Source: Cytobacillus stercorigallinarum
GTDB taxonomy: Bacteria; Bacillota; Bacilli; Bacillales; Cytobacillaceae
Direction of reading: 5' to 3'
Length of the DNA stretch: 64,000 nt
Assembly: GCF_014836495.1 (NCBI RefSeq)
Contig: NZ_JACSQT010000009.1
Span: forward strand, 130,214 to 194,213
Shown: one piece after another, positions 1 through 10,624 of the stretch
Layout: the number at the start of each line of letters is the position of its first letter
Numbering within the stretch: position 1 is the stretch's first letter
The notes under the pieces: model-generated
Database searches by the model: none
What the model saw: only the letters and a program-made list of their open reading frames with translations
Told to the model about the DNA's origin: nothing
Position numbers and translations under genes: made by a program

Positions 1-43
1 TACTGTTAAGGTCTCTCAAAAGAAACATTCTTATGTTAAATGC

Positions 44-78
44 CGAAAAATAGTGGTGGAGTGCACCACTATTTTTCG
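44..78. terminator. Perfect 15-bp inverted repeat, probable bidirectional terminator
   Basis: Arms at 44-58 and 64-78 are perfectly complementary with a 5-nt loop. Each strand carries a run of five T in its 3' arm. It lies downstream of the rpmE terminator and may end a convergent or following gene outside the window. Confidence 0.6.
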
Positions 79-85
79 ACATTCA

Positions 86-117
86 TGAAAAAACAGGCAA
101 GTATCATGACTTGCCTG
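86..117 (-). terminator. rpmE rho-independent terminator
   Basis: On the minus strand CAGGCAAG (110-117) pairs with CTTGCCTG (94-101) and is followed by a run of six T. It lies just after the rpmE stop. Confidence 0.85.
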
Positions 118-135
118 CTTTGATTGTTATTTAAA

Positions 136-342
136 TTACTTCTGTTTGATGCCATATTTTTTATTGAAACGGTCAACACGTCCGCCAGCTTCAGCGAATT
201 TTTGACGTCCAGTATAGAATGGGTGGCACTCTGAGCAAGTTTCTACACGGATTTCTTCTTGTACAGAACCCGTTTCGAATTCGTTACCGCATGCACATTT
301 CACCATTGCTGTTTTATAGTTAGGATGAATACCTGCTTTCAT
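136..342 (-). CDS. rpmE: Ribosomal protein L31 (zinc-binding form)
   Basis: 68-residue protein of the large ribosomal subunit. It has four cysteines in a CxC...CxxC arrangement (CAC near residue 16, CSEC near residue 36), the zinc-binding C+ form of L31, as opposed to the zinc-independent paralogue made under zinc starvation. The start was chosen at the second ATG: AAGGAG sits 9 nt before it, whereas the first ATG (351) directly abuts the Shine-Dalgarno. The product then begins MKAGIHPNY as in other Bacilli. It is followed by a strong terminator and lies downstream of rho in the same direction, as in B. subtilis. Confidence 0.97.
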   Translation of the reverse strand: MKAGIHPNYKTAMVKCACGNEFETGSVQEEIRVETCSECHPFYTGRQKFAEAGGRVDRFNKKYGIKQK

Positions 343-497
343 TCTTTTCATCTCCTTCCGCCCTGAATCATTCTGAAACAGAGTTATATAGTTACGGATT
401 CACCGTAATCTTAAAAACGCACTGGAATCATTATAACAAGGTCGAGCTTAATTTGCAATGATCGATTACAAATGAACTTTACCATTTGATTCCAATC

Positions 498-1766
498 CTA
501 ATGAGAGCGCTTCGCTTTCATCTCTTCACTCAATAAGGCAAAGAAATCCTCATTTGATTTCGTTTGCTTTAATTTCCTCATTAGTTTTTCCGCAAAATCA
601 GGAGAATCAGTCATTGATTTACGGATTGCCCATAGTTTATCAAGATGATCCTTAGGAATCAACAATTCTTCCTTACGAGTACCCGATCTTCTAATATCAA
701 TCGCAGGGAAAATTCGTCTTTCTGCAAGCGAACGGTCAAGATGTAATTCCATATTCCCTGTACCTTTAAACTCTTCATAAATCACATCATCCATACGTGA
801 TCCCGTATCAACAAGGGCAGTAGCTAAGATGGTTAAGCTTCCACCTTCCTCGATATTTCTTGCGGCACCGAAAAATCTTTTCGGACGGTGGAATGCAGCT
901 GGATCAATACCACCTGATAACGTACGTCCACTTGGAGGAATGACCAAGTTATAAGCTCTCGCTAATCGTGTAATACTATCCATTAAGATGACAACATCGC
1001 GCTTATGCTCAACTAGGCGCATCGCTCGTTCTAACACAAGCTCTGCCACTTTAATATGATTTTCCGGTACTTCGTCAAATGTTGAACTAACAACATCACC
1101 AGCAACAGAACGTTCAATATCCGTTACTTCTTCCGGTCTTTCATCAATAAGTAACACGATAAGCTCTGCTTCAGGATGATTCGTTGTAATACTGTTGGCA
1201 ATCTCTTTTAACAACATGGTTTTCCCTGCTTTTGGGGGAGCGACAATTAAGCCACGTTGTCCAAAACCAACTGGGGAAATTAAGTCCATAATTCTGGTGG
1301 AAATATGTCTTGTTTTTGTCTCTAAATTCATATGACGATCAGGATATAGCGGCGTTAAACCTGGAAAATGAACACGTTCCTTTGATGTCTCTGGATCATC
1401 TCCGTTAACCGCTTCCACTTGAAGCAAACCAAAATAACGTTCATTTTCTTTCGGCGGACGAACTTTACCAGAAACTTTGTCACCATTTCTTAAATCAAAG
1501 CGACGAATTTGCGATGCAGAAATATAAATATCCTCTGAACTCGGCGAATAGTTAATCGGTCTTAAGAAACCGAAACCTTCTGATTGAATGATTTCTAGAA
1601 CACCTTCCATAAAGAAGTATCCTTCTTGTTCCGCTCTCGCTTTTAATATCGCAAAAATAAGTTCTTTCTTTGATAATTTACTATAATAAGAAACTTTATA
1701 CTCTCTTGCATGTTCATAAAGTTCTTTCAATTTCATATTCTCTAGACTTGAAATATTTAGTCCCAT
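498..1766 (-). CDS. rho: Transcription termination factor Rho
   Basis: 422-residue hexameric RNA-dependent ATPase and helicase that terminates transcription and suppresses antisense transcription. Visible: an N-terminal Rho helix domain, a cold-shock-like RNA-binding domain around residues 52-120 (EGFGFLRP), and an ATPase core with Walker A PPKAGKT near residue 177. Walker B-like [15 protein letters not shown] and the Q/R-loop region SGTRKEELL follow. Length matches the family (419-427). It lies between glpX and rpmE in the usual Bacillus order. The start has a GAGTGGTG ribosome-binding site. Confidence 0.98.
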   Translation of the reverse strand: MGLNISSLENMKLKELYEHAREYKVSYYSKLSKKELIFAILKARAEQEGYFFMEGVLEIIQSEGFGFLRPINYSPSSEDIYISASQIRRFDLRNGDKVSGKVRPPKENERYFGLLQVEAVNGDDPETSKERVHFPGLTPLYPDRHMNLETKTRHISTRIMDLISPVGFGQRGLIVAPPKAGKTMLLKEIANSITTNHPEAELIVLLIDERPEEVTDIERSVAGDVVSSTFDEVPENHIKVAELVLERAMRLVEHKRDVVILMDSITRLARAYNLVIPPSGRTLSGGIDPAAFHRPKRFFGAARNIEEGGSLTILATALVDTGSRMDDVIYEEFKGTGNMELHLDRSLAERRIFPAIDIRRSGTRKEELLIPKDHLDKLWAIRKSMTDSPDFAEKLMRKLKQTKSNEDFFALLSEEMKAKRSH

Positions 1767-2076
1767 TTCTACACCACTCTTTAGATTTTTCGATTATTTC
1801 CCCCATATGCTTTTAAAAAAAGATTCATTATATATTCGAATATGGTTGGAAAGGAAAGTATGTTTGAGGCTTCCTGAAGTAAACGAAGAGTTTGAATTAG
1901 GCAACTCAACTTTCGTAATAGAGGAATGATTGGTCTTCCTTTGAAAATATCTTTTATTTTACCCCTAACCTCTATGTTAGGCAACTATATTTTATAGTAG
2001 GTTATTTGGAAGGATTCTTTCTATTTTTTATTTAACCTAAGAAGTGCAAGTATGCACTTCTTAGGTCTATCATCAA
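1767..2076. other. rho-glpX intergenic region, no gene supported
   Basis: 310 bp holding the glpX terminator hairpin and probably the rho promoter and leader. A 10-bp direct repeat TTAGGCAACT occurs near 1896 and again near 1977. A 67-codon open frame on the minus strand (1781-1984) has no convincing ribosome-binding site or recognisable composition, so I do not call it. Confidence 0.5.
2036..2065 (-). terminator. Hairpin downstream of glpX
   Basis: Perfect 13-bp stem (CCTAAGAAGTGCA at 2036-2048 with its complement at 2053-2065) and a 4-nt loop, 11 bp after the glpX stop. The sequence after it is A/T-rich rather than a clean T run, so termination may be partial, allowing read-through into rho. 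Confidence 0.65.
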
Positions 2077-3039
2077 TTATTTAATTACAAGATTAGGTTT
2101 TTTCTTCAAGCTATGACGACCATCAATAAACCTTACTGTACCTGATTTAGCACGCATAACGACAGAAGAAGTCGAACCGTAAGATCCTTTAAATTGAACA
2201 CCTTTTAAAAGTTCTCCATCGGTAATACCTGTCGCAGCAAAGATTGCGTCATCACCTTTTACAAGGTCTTCCATCAATAATACTTTGTTAACATCTAACC
2301 CCATTTTAATACATCTTTCTAGTTCCGCATCGTTTTGAGGAAGTAGTTTTCCTTGCAATTCACCACCAAGGCATTTCAATGCTACAGCTGCTACAACACC
2401 TTCAGGAGCACCACCTGCTCCGAATAAAATATCAACACCAGTATGATCGAATGCCGTATTAATGGCTCCTGCTACATCACCTTCATTGATTAGCTTAATT
2501 CTAGCACCAGCATCACGCAATTGCTCAATAATATGTTGATGGCGTTCACGATTAAGTACAGTTGCAACAACGTCTTCAATATCCTTGTTTTTTGCTTTCG
2601 CAACAGCTCTCAAGTTATCAATCACTGGGGCATTGATGTCGATTTTTCCAACCGCTTCAGGTCCAACAGCAATTTTATCCATATACATATCTGGTGCATT
2701 TAGTAAGTTCCCTCTATCTGCCACTGCTAGAACCGCAAGCGCATTCCAACCACCAGAGGCAACAATACTTGTACCTTCTACAGGATCGACTGCAATATCA
2801 ACTTGAGGGCCAGAACCTGTGCCAAGCTCTTCGCCAATATATAGCATTGGTGCTTCATCCATTTCACCTTCACCAATCACTACTCTGCCCTGCATAGGAA
2901 CTGTATTAAAGATATCTCTCATTGCTTCAGTTGCTGCACCATCTGCTTCATCTTTTAATCCACGGCCCATCCAACGAGCAGATGCTAGTGCTGCACCTTC
3001 AGTAACACGAACCAACTCCATTGATAAACTTCTTTCCAT
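2077..3039 (-). CDS. glpX: Class II fructose-1,6-bisphosphatase GlpX
   Basis: 320-residue metal-dependent fructose-1,6-bisphosphatase of gluconeogenesis. Visible: the [15 protein letters not shown] segment, the metal-binding DPVEGT motif and the GAGGAPEG loop, typical of GlpX within the inositol-phosphatase-like superfamily. The start is set at [12 protein letters not shown], preceded by GGGGAGGA at good spacing; an upstream in-frame ATG at 3063 lacks a ribosome-binding site. B. subtilis GlpX (YwjI) has nearly the same length and the same place between murAB and rho. Confidence 0.96.
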   Translation of the reverse strand: MERSLSMELVRVTEGAALASARWMGRGLKDEADGAATEAMRDIFNTVPMQGRVVIGEGEMDEAPMLYIGEELGTGSGPQVDIAVDPVEGTSIVASGGWNALAVLAVADRGNLLNAPDMYMDKIAVGPEAVGKIDINAPVIDNLRAVAKAKNKDIEDVVATVLNRERHQHIIEQLRDAGARIKLINEGDVAGAINTAFDHTGVDILFGAGGAPEGVVAAVALKCLGGELQGKLLPQNDAELERCIKMGLDVNKVLLMEDLVKGDDAIFAATGITDGELLKGVQFKGSYGSTSSVVMRAKSGTVRFIDGRHSLKKKPNLVIK

Positions 3040-3131
3040 TTTTACTTCCTCCCCAATATTCACTTCGTCTCAGTATGTACTGAAATCGATGCGGAATCTA
3101 GATGTACATTTATACCATTGTTCATTCATCA

Positions 3132-4418
3132 TTAAGCATTATTCATTTGTTCAATTTCTTGATCAGTTAGCTTTTCTCTCCAAATCGTTGCTCCTAAACC
3201 ATTAAGTTTTTCAACTAAATGGCTATAACCTCTATCAATATGATCAACGCCAGTAACCTCTGTTACACCTTCAGCCATAAGACCTGCGATGACTAACGCC
3301 GCTCCTGCACGTAAATCACTTGCCTTTACTTTGGCACCTTGCAGCTTCATAGGACCGTTAATAATAGCCGAACGACCTTCTACTTTAATATTGGCATTCA
3401 TTCTTCTCAATTCATCAATATGCTTAAATCTAGCACCATATATCGTATCCGTTACCATGCTTGTTCCTTCTGCATTCGTTAACAATGCCGTTAATGGTTG
3501 CTGGAGATCAGTTGGGAAGCCAGGATATACAAGTGTCTTAATATCTACTGCCTTCATTTTTTCAGCGGGACCGACAAATATTTGATCATCACCCGCTTCA
3601 ATTTGTACGCCCATCTCTCTTAGCTTAGCCGTTAATGATTCAAGATGATGGGGAATCACATTATCAATTAAAACGCCCTCTCCAGAAGCAGCAGCAAGCA
3701 CCATATAAGTCCCCGCTTCAATACGATCAGGAATAATTGTATGCTGGCATCCATGGAGCTGGTCTACACCATCAATACGGATGACATCAGTACCCGCACC
3801 TTTTATTTTTGCGCCCATATTATTAAGCAATGTAGCAACATCAATAATTTCAGGTTCTTTAGCGGCATTTTCAATAACCGTACGACCCTTTGCCTTCACA
3901 GCAGCGAGCATAATATTAATGGTTGCACCAACGCTGACGACATCTAGATAAATACGTGCACCTCTTAGTTCGTCTGCACGTAAATAAATCGCGCCTTGTT
4001 CATTTGTTACACTTGCGCCGAGTGCCTCAAACCCCTTAATATGCTGATCAATCGGCCTCGGCCCTAAATGACAACCACCCGGAAGTCCAATAACTGCTTT
4101 ATTAAAACGTCCAAGCATTGCCCCCATTAAATAATAAGAAGCACGAAGCTTTTTGACCTTTCCGTTAGGCATAGGCATCGAGATCATTGCCGAAGGATCG
4201 ACCTGCATATCTCCATCAGCAAATGTCACTTCACCACCGATTTCCTCTAGTAACCCTTTTAAAATTTGCACATCCGAAATATCTGGTAAACCTTCTATTG
4301 TTACAGGCGAATCTGCTAGTATTGTTGCTGGAATTAAGGCAACAGCACTATTCTTCGCGCCGCTAATTCTCACTGTTCCTTTTAATGGGTATCCGCCTGC
4401 AATCATAAGCTTTTCCAT
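3132..4418 (-). CDS. murAB: UDP-N-acetylglucosamine 1-carboxyvinyltransferase (MurA2/MurAB)
   Basis: 428-residue enolpyruvyl transferase for the first committed step of peptidoglycan synthesis (PEP + UDP-GlcNAc). Visible: [12 protein letters not shown] with Lys22/Asn23 for substrate binding, and GGCHLGPRP with the catalytic Cys116, the residue attacked by fosfomycin. The protein repeats the EPSP-synthase-like inverted alpha/beta fold. Bacilli usually carry two paralogues; the neighbours glpX and rho identify this as the MurAB (MurZ-type) copy. The start has AGGGAG at good spacing. Confidence 0.95.
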   Translation of the reverse strand: MEKLMIAGGYPLKGTVRISGAKNSAVALIPATILADSPVTIEGLPDISDVQILKGLLEEIGGEVTFADGDMQVDPSAMISMPMPNGKVKKLRASYYLMGAMLGRFNKAVIGLPGGCHLGPRPIDQHIKGFEALGASVTNEQGAIYLRADELRGARIYLDVVSVGATINIMLAAVKAKGRTVIENAAKEPEIIDVATLLNNMGAKIKGAGTDVIRIDGVDQLHGCQHTIIPDRIEAGTYMVLAAASGEGVLIDNVIPHHLESLTAKLREMGVQIEAGDDQIFVGPAEKMKAVDIKTLVYPGFPTDLQQPLTALLTNAEGTSMVTDTIYGARFKHIDELRRMNANIKVEGRSAIINGPMKLQGAKVKASDLRAGAALVIAGLMAEGVTEVTGVDHIDRGYSHLVEKLNGLGATIWREKLTDQEIEQMNNA

Positions 4419-4880
4419 TTTGAACTCCCTTCTAAGCCGTTAACGCAAACCCCTTTTTAGAGGTTGCTCTATAAGAATAAGCTTGTCCTATGTGGAATCA
4501 TTTTTGCTCTATCAGTCATAAAACAAACCCGCATTTTTTAAAAAAACACAGGTGTTATCTACATTACCATTGTTGTCTATCTATTGAAAAAATAAGCATC
4601 TTTATGTTAACATGTCTAACAATTTTTAAAAAGCTCACATATGATAGGCATTTAGATGCATCTTCTTCTCCTATTTTACACCAAAACAATTGGAAAAGTA
4701 GTTGTTGTTTCGAATTGTTATGAATATGTAAACTTTTAAGGAAACATTCGCATCATTGAATCATACACCGATGGAAATTGTTGACTAATGAGTTTTCCGA
4801 GAGTCAAGAGGAATCGAATTGAGAAGTAGCTTTATATAAGTTTAAGAAACCGTTGAATGAACAACGGCTTCTTTTCTATT
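4419..4880. other. Gene-free gap between fba and murAB
   Basis: 462 bp without a supportable gene. It contains the fba terminator (4844-4873) and a weak minus-strand hairpin around 4450-4470. As I recall, B. subtilis has the transaldolase gene ywjH (tal) at this point. I saw no transaldolase-like translation on either strand, so it was lost or never inserted here. Confidence 0.6.
4844..4873 (-). terminator. fba terminator
   Basis: AAGAAGCCGTTG pairs with CAACGGTTTCTT (one G-T pair) across a 6-nt loop, ending in T-rich sequence, directly after the fba stop codon. Confidence 0.75.
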
Positions 4881-5738
4881 TTATGCCTTGTGAGCAGAAC
4901 CAAATTCGCGAATTTTGCCAACTACTGTTGCTTTAATTGCTTCACGAGCAGGTCCTAAATATTTACGTGGATCGTACATTTTTTCATCTGCAGCAAGAAC
5001 TTCACGTACCTTTTTTGCAGATGCAATTTGGTTTTCTGTATTTACGTTAATTTTTGCTGTTCCTAAAGAAATCGCTCTTTGGATATCTTTCGTTGGGATA
5101 CCTGTTCCACCATGCAGAACAAGTGGTACACCTGTTAAGCCACGGATTTCTTCCATTTCTGTAAAACCTAAGTTAGGTTCGCCTTTGTATGGTCCATGAA
5201 CAGACCCCAGAGCAGGTGCTAAGCAATCAATTCCTGTTCTCTGAACTAATTCTTCACATTCTTTTGCATCTGCATAAATAACGCCATCTGCAACGACATC
5301 ATCTTCTTGACCACCAACAGTGCCAAGCTCAGCCTCAACAGATACGCCTTTTGCGTGCGCATACTCTACTACTTTAGAAGTGATTTCGATATTTTGTTCA
5401 AATGGATCGTGAGAAGCGTCAATCATAACAGAAGTAAATCCTGCATCGATTGCTTCTTTACATTTATCATAACTTGAACCATGATCAAGGTGAATGGCTA
5501 CTGGAACAGTGATATTATAGTCTTCCATCAGACCTTCTACCATTTTAACAACTGTTTTAAATCCACCCATATAACGACCTGCACCTTCAGAAACACCAAG
5601 AATTACTGGTGATTTTTCTTCCTCAGCTGCTTGTAAAATAGCTTGTGTAAACTCTAAATTATTTAAGTTGAATTGACCAACTGCATAGCCCTCTGCATTT
5701 GCTTTTTTCAACATTTCAGTCATAGAAACTAAAGGCAT
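4881..5738 (-). CDS. fba: Class II fructose-bisphosphate aldolase
   Basis: 285-residue zinc-dependent aldolase that interconverts fructose-1,6-bisphosphate with dihydroxyacetone phosphate and glyceraldehyde-3-phosphate. Visible: [16 protein letters not shown] with the catalytic Asp and zinc-binding His, the [13 protein letters not shown] segment, and the phosphate-binding LHGGTGIP and INVNTE motifs. AAGGAGG precedes the ATG by 10 nt. It lies downstream of spo0F and is a single transcription unit with its own terminator. Confidence 0.97.
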   Translation of the reverse strand: MPLVSMTEMLKKANAEGYAVGQFNLNNLEFTQAILQAAEEEKSPVILGVSEGAGRYMGGFKTVVKMVEGLMEDYNITVPVAIHLDHGSSYDKCKEAIDAGFTSVMIDASHDPFEQNIEITSKVVEYAHAKGVSVEAELGTVGGQEDDVVADGVIYADAKECEELVQRTGIDCLAPALGSVHGPYKGEPNLGFTEMEEIRGLTGVPLVLHGGTGIPTKDIQRAISLGTAKINVNTENQIASAKKVREVLAADEKMYDPRKYLGPAREAIKATVVGKIREFGSAHKA

Positions 5739-5871
5739 ATGTAAAAATCCTCCTTGTCTTATTCACTTCAGTCATTCCTTTTAAAGGATTTCCTTCCCGC
5801 TACATGTTTATGTACCCTAATAGCTCTCCATCAAACGGAAAAAATGAAATGAACATATAAATTCCAATTGT

Positions 5872-5880
5872 ATCATACCA
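5872..5880 (-). promoter_or_regulatory. Possible extended -10 promoter for fba
   Basis: The minus strand reads TGG-TATGAT, an extended -10 element about 135 bp upstream of the fba start. No good -35 is seen. Confidence 0.35.
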
Positions 5881-5966
5881 AAATGTGCAGAGAAAATCTA
5901 TGATTAGGTTACAACTTTTCGCAAATAAGATGTACTATTAATTAAAAAAGGCATAATGGTATAACC

Positions 5967-6335
5967 TTATTTAGGTACAGGTAAATATTTCTTAACAGCC
6001 GCCCGAATGTCATCTATGTCGAATGGTTTAGCAAAATGCGTTAAAGCACCTAAATCTTTTGCTTCTTGAATCATATCTAATTCTCCATAAGCAGTCATAA
6101 TAATGACTCTTATATCATGATGCCCTTCTCTCATTCTCTTTAGAATTTCAATCCCATCCATACCTGGAATTTTCATATCTAATAAAACTAAGTCTGGGTC
6201 ATGCTTCGCTACAATATCAAGGGCTTGAATACCGTTTGCAGCTTGGTATGTTTCATAGCCCTCTTTCTGTAAAACTTCATTTAATAGAATTCTTATACCA
6301 AACTGATCATCAACAATCAATATTTTTCCTTTCAT
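5967..6335 (-). CDS. spo0F: Sporulation phosphorelay response regulator Spo0F
   Basis: 122-residue stand-alone receiver domain that takes phosphate from the sporulation sensor kinases and passes it to Spo0B. The acidic pair Asp9/Asp10, phospho-accepting Asp53, Thr81 and Lys103 are all present, and no output domain follows. The sequence is almost colinear with B. subtilis Spo0F, with the [11 protein letters not shown] and [12 protein letters not shown] motifs. Its promoter region carries a sigH promoter and a Spo0A box (separate entries). The ATG lies in a short AT-rich context with a modest ribosome-binding site (AGGTG). Confidence 0.97.
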   Translation of the reverse strand: MKGKILIVDDQFGIRILLNEVLQKEGYETYQAANGIQALDIVAKHDPDLVLLDMKIPGMDGIEILKRMREGHHDIRVIIMTAYGELDMIQEAKDLGALTHFAKPFDIDDIRAAVKKYLPVPK

Positions 6336-6379
6336 ACATACACCTCATTTCCGTTTAATCAGGAATACTTAATGTTTCT

Positions 6380-6408
6380 AAATTCGACCCTAAGTGTTTT
6401 TTTCCTGC
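6380..6408 (-). promoter_or_regulatory. sigH-type promoter of spo0F
   Basis: Minus strand: -35 GCAGGAAAA (6400-6408), 11-nt spacer, -10 GTCGAATTT (6380-6388). This matches the sigH consensus RNAGGAWWW / RNNGAATWW and lies about 45 bp upstream of the spo0F ATG, where sigH control is established in B. subtilis. Confidence 0.75.
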
Positions 6409-6459
6409 ATTTACTAGGAAAATAACTAATGATGAGTCTTCGTGTGTTTATTGCTATAT

Positions 6460-6466
6460 TTCGACA
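6460..6466 (-). promoter_or_regulatory. Spo0A box upstream of spo0F
   Basis: Perfect TGTCGAA heptamer on the minus strand, about 50 bp upstream of the sigH promoter. A 7-mer alone occurs by chance; the call rests on its position before spo0F. Confidence 0.55.
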
Positions 6467-6530
6467 AGTTGATCGCTCTCTCTTCAAATACTATAGAACC
6501 TAAAACACAGAAGTAAGAGGCCTGATTATT

Positions 6531-6558
6531 TTGTGATTTCGTCTTATTTCAATATAAT
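6531..6558 (+). promoter_or_regulatory. sigA-type promoter for ywjG
   Basis: TTGTGA (6531-6536), 16-nt spacer, TATAAT (6553-6558), about 35 bp upstream of the ywjG start codon. Confidence 0.6.
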
Positions 6559-6592
6559 GATAATATTGGGAGAAGTACAGGAGGAATTATTA

Positions 6593-7120
6593 ATGTTAAA
6601 GATTTTTTCTACACAATTATTCGGTTTATTTAAAAAGTGGCAAGACAGTCATGAAGAATCAATAGAAGATGCCGCTCGTATTTTGGCTCAAGCGAGTGTA
6701 GGTGATGGCCACATATATATATACGGAAAACAGGAGATGCAAGCTGTCGGTATCGAAGCGACTGAAGGAGTAGACAAATTGGCAAATGCAAAGGTTTGGG
6801 ATTCTTCTACACCATTTGACGATATCTCAGCTAGTGACCGTTTTCTCATTATCACTAGAGAGAGTGATGACAAGGAAGCACTCTTATTAGCACAACATTT
6901 GAGTAATCAATTCATTCCATTTGCCACAATAAGCGCCCTTCCATCTGATCAAACGGAACAACTAGCATCCTATTCCGATGTACATTTCGACTTACAACTC
7001 AAGCAAGGGTTAGTTCCAAATGAAACTGGAGAACGAGTGGGTTATCCATCTGCAATAGGGGCATTATTTATCTATCAGGGAATTAAGTTTACGTTAGATG
7101 AAATATTAGCAGATTATTAA
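6593..7120 (+). CDS. ywjG: DUF2529 family protein YwjG
   Basis: 175-residue protein of the YwjG/DUF2529 family, conserved between spo0F and pyrG in Bacilli. The GDGHIYIYGKQEMQAVGIEA segment and the later SASDRFLIITRES segment resemble a SIS-like (sugar isomerase) fold, which is an inference; its biochemical role is unknown to me. The start is the ATG preceded by GGAGG at 6593, with a sigA promoter just upstream; an earlier in-frame ATG (6533) has no ribosome-binding site. It is transcribed divergently from spo0F and ends in its own terminator. Confidence 0.88.
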   Translation: MLKIFSTQLFGLFKKWQDSHEESIEDAARILAQASVGDGHIYIYGKQEMQAVGIEATEGVDKLANAKVWDSSTPFDDISASDRFLIITRESDDKEALLLAQHLSNQFIPFATISALPSDQTEQLASYSDVHFDLQLKQGLVPNETGERVGYPSAIGALFIYQGIKFTLDEILADY

Positions 7121-7138
7121 TATGTGTATTTATCTGAG

Positions 7139-7177
7139 GTAAGGAGTTCCGTTTTGACGGGGTTCCTTGCTTTTTTT
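7139..7177 (+). terminator. ywjG terminator
   Basis: 13-bp stem with G-T pairs (arms 7139-7151 and 7158-7170) and seven T at 7171-7177. Confidence 0.8.
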
Positions 7178-7523
7178 ATATGTAAATGAAGTAGTCGTGG
7201 GATTTTAGTGCGGGATAAGGTTTGCAAAGGGATTTTGACAAGCTGGTGGTATTAGTTTGTATGAATGATTCATGGAGTGTATGTGTTTCTTCTCTTTGTC
7301 CAAATAACTTACCAACGCTCATGCTGTGTTTTCATTTCGGTTCTCTTTTGAATGGACGTGCAAATTGTTTTTGCTTGGTCAATTTTGACTGGTTTATTCA
7401 TGATGCATGCGCAAACTCTCTTTGCTCATTCATCTCTCACGATTTTTCTCCTAATGCACGCGCAAATCCCTTTTACAGCTTTCATTTCCAGTTTTTCGTT
7501 TAAATGACGCGCCTACTGACCCA
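7178..7523. repeat. Non-coding gap with about 51-bp periodic repeats
   Basis: Convergent gap between ywjG and pyrG. The core ATG(N)ACGCGCAAA recurs at about 7352, 7403, 7454 and 7504 (spacing 51, 51, 50), each followed by pyrimidine-rich sequence and TTTTTC before the next core. The same core with its TTTTTC flank appears again at 33035-33047. An open frame across 7222-7503 only reflects this repeat. No gene is supported. Confidence 0.5.
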
Positions 7524-7556
7524 CAAAAAAAGGAAGAGATCCGGAAATCTCCTCCT
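7524..7556 (-). terminator. pyrG terminator
   Basis: Minus strand AGGAGGAGAT pairs with ATCTCTTCCT (one G-T pair), followed by seven T, directly after the pyrG stop. Confidence 0.85.
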
Positions 7557-7565
7557 AACAATGGT

Positions 7566-9188
<1,623 letters not shown>

Positions 9189-9320
9189 TCATAGCTTGTG
9201 CATTTATCCTTTGTTTAAAAAGATGAATCTTATCTTTCGTAAAAAAATTGTCCCATGCACGACCTTTTATTTGAAAAACTTGGTAGAAGAAAGTACATGC
9301 TCAACTATCAAGCCTTACTC

Positions 9321-9370
9321 AAAAAAATAAAAAGCGCCCCGCTTACTTTAATTAAGTAAGGGAGCGCTTT
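9321..9370 (-). promoter_or_regulatory. pyrG leader attenuator (also rpoE terminator)
   Basis: Minus strand: 5' arm AAAGCGCTCCCTTACTT, loop AATTA, 3' arm AAGTAAGCGGGGCGCTTT, then a T-rich tail. The 5' arm contains CTCCCTT, the pyrimidine segment that a poly-G extended 5' end can pair with to prevent termination in the B. subtilis pyrG mechanism. Confidence 0.75.
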
Positions 9371-9404
9371 TAGCGTATCAATTTATGATCGTTCCTTTTT
9401 AAAG

Positions 9405-9446
9405 GAGCCCAAAAATGATTCTACAAGGCTACAGGAAAAAAGTCAA
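9405..9446 (-). promoter_or_regulatory. pyrG promoter and GGGCTC initiation site
   Basis: Minus strand: TTGACT (9441-9446), 17-nt spacer, TAGAAT (9418-9423), then 7 nt to GGGCTC (9405-9410) as the predicted first transcribed bases. Initiation at GGGC is the hallmark of CTP-sensitive G reiteration at B. subtilis pyrG. Confidence 0.8.
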
Positions 9447-9451
9447 GGCTA

Positions 9452-9988
9452 TTATTTTCTGTCGTCATCTTCTTCCTCTTCATCTAAATCATCATCTTCT
9501 AAATCATCAATTAGATCATCGTCTTCATCAAAATCTTCTTCGATATCTTCATCGTCATCATCATCATCAAGAAGATCATCCACATCATCGTCTTCATCTA
9601 GATCATCATAATCCTCTAAGTCATCGTAATCGATGTCTTCTTCTTCAAAATCTTCCTCTTCATCATCTATTACAGCTTTTTTCGCCTTTTTCTTCTTCGG
9701 CTTAATAACTGTAACAACTTCCTCTTCATACTGTTCTACAGGGTACCATGCACGCAGTCCCCAACGATTGTCACCAAGACCAATAAAATGTCCTTCGATA
9801 TTTAAATCTGTATAGAACTGGGCAATCTTCTCTTGGAATTCTTTTTCACTAAGATCCAAAAGGTTTTTTAATTCACTCACAATGTCAGCAAACGCCATCG
9901 GCTCTTTTCTTTCATTTAGTAATTCTTGAGCCACTTCGATTAATGCCATTTCTTTTAATTGCTCTTTTGAGTATCCTTTTAAACTCAA
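9452..9988 (-). CDS. rpoE: RNA polymerase delta subunit
   Basis: About 178-residue Gram-positive RNA polymerase accessory subunit that destabilises weak promoter complexes and aids RNA polymerase recycling. Residues 1-90 form the HARE-HTH globular domain (AQFYTDLNIEGHFI, WGLRAWYP). A Lys-rich segment (PKKKKAKKA) follows, then an extremely acidic disordered Asp/Glu tail to the end. The start is taken as TTG at 9988, 8 nt after AAAGGAAG, giving MSLKGYSKEQ; a GTG at 9997 directly abuts the Shine-Dalgarno. It sits upstream of pyrG as in other Bacilli. Confidence 0.95.
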   Translation of the reverse strand: MSLKGYSKEQLKEMALIEVAQELLNERKEPMAFADIVSELKNLLDLSEKEFQEKIAQFYTDLNIEGHFIGLGDNRWGLRAWYPVEQYEEEVVTVIKPKKKKAKKAVIDDEEEDFEEEDIDYDDLEDYDDLDEDDDVDDLLDDDDDDEDIEEDFDEDDDLIDDLEDDDLDEEEEDDDRK

Positions 9989-10207
9989 GACCAGCACTTC
10001 CTTTCCCTATATCAAGCTATGTATTAGCATCATGTAATCAAATATTTCGTGCCTAATAGTATAACGCTAAAAATAAAAAAGACAACCTAAACATACTCGT
10101 CCAATCTCTAGGTTACAAGCAGCGGTGCCTTCTTAAAAGAAAAAAACGCATATTCTTCATTATAAACAAATTACTAGTGTTTATGCTACCTTTAACGATA
10201 AGTTTTC

Positions 10208-10381
10208 CTACTTTTTACATTGACCTTCGAGTTGTCTCTCCTTTTGATACAATCTTATCGCTAAAAAAGTAAAAAAGACAGACAACAAAAAGAAGGGGAT
10301 GGCCCCTAGTTGTATTGAATAAAGATATCGTGCACATATGATAAACACTATGAATGCAAAAACAATCATAATTTGCTTCAC
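10208..10381 (-). CDS. Small membrane protein of unknown function
   Basis: 57-residue protein, two predicted hydrophobic helices (about residues 3-19 and 27-45) and a charged C-terminus (YQKERQLEGQCKK). The GTG start at 10381 is preceded by AAGGTGG at good spacing; a TTG further upstream at 10405 has no ribosome-binding site. It stands alone between rpoE and icmF on the same strand. I do not recognise a family. Confidence 0.55.
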   Translation of the reverse strand: MKQIMIVFAFIVFIICARYLYSIQLGAIPFFLLSVFFTFLAIRLYQKERQLEGQCKK

Positions 10382-10565
10382 ACTCGCACCCACCTTAAAA
10401 AACAAAATCCATACCGATACTATTATATGATGATGGTTAGCAATTGTATATCTTATTTACTCAAGAAATTTTGTTTGATTGCACGACCACTTTACTCCAT
10501 TGTACCCAATTTTATCAATCCGGAAAAGTCAACGAATAAAAAAGCCTTTCTAAAGACGGTTAAAA

Positions 10566-10604
10566 ACCCGAACGCACCTTGTAAAATTGTAGATGGTCCG
10601 GGTT
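10566..10604 (-). terminator. Possible icmF terminator
   Basis: Minus strand AACCCG...CGGGTT followed by TTTTTAA, with a long imperfect loop, just after the icmF stop. Confidence 0.4.
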
Positions 10605-10624
10605 ATTATTCAGTTATGGCTACT

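Noticed and set aside
1781-1984. 67-codon open frame on the minus strand between rho and glpX
   Set aside because: No ribosome-binding site, no recognisable composition, lies over the expected rho promoter and leader.
7222-7503. 93-codon open frame on the plus strand
   Set aside because: Its apparent repeats (GRANCF, ACANSL, ARANPF) are translations of the 51-bp DNA repeat, and it has no proper start context.
9415-9705. His/Leu-rich plus-strand open frame
   Set aside because: Antisense shadow of the acidic tail of rpoE.
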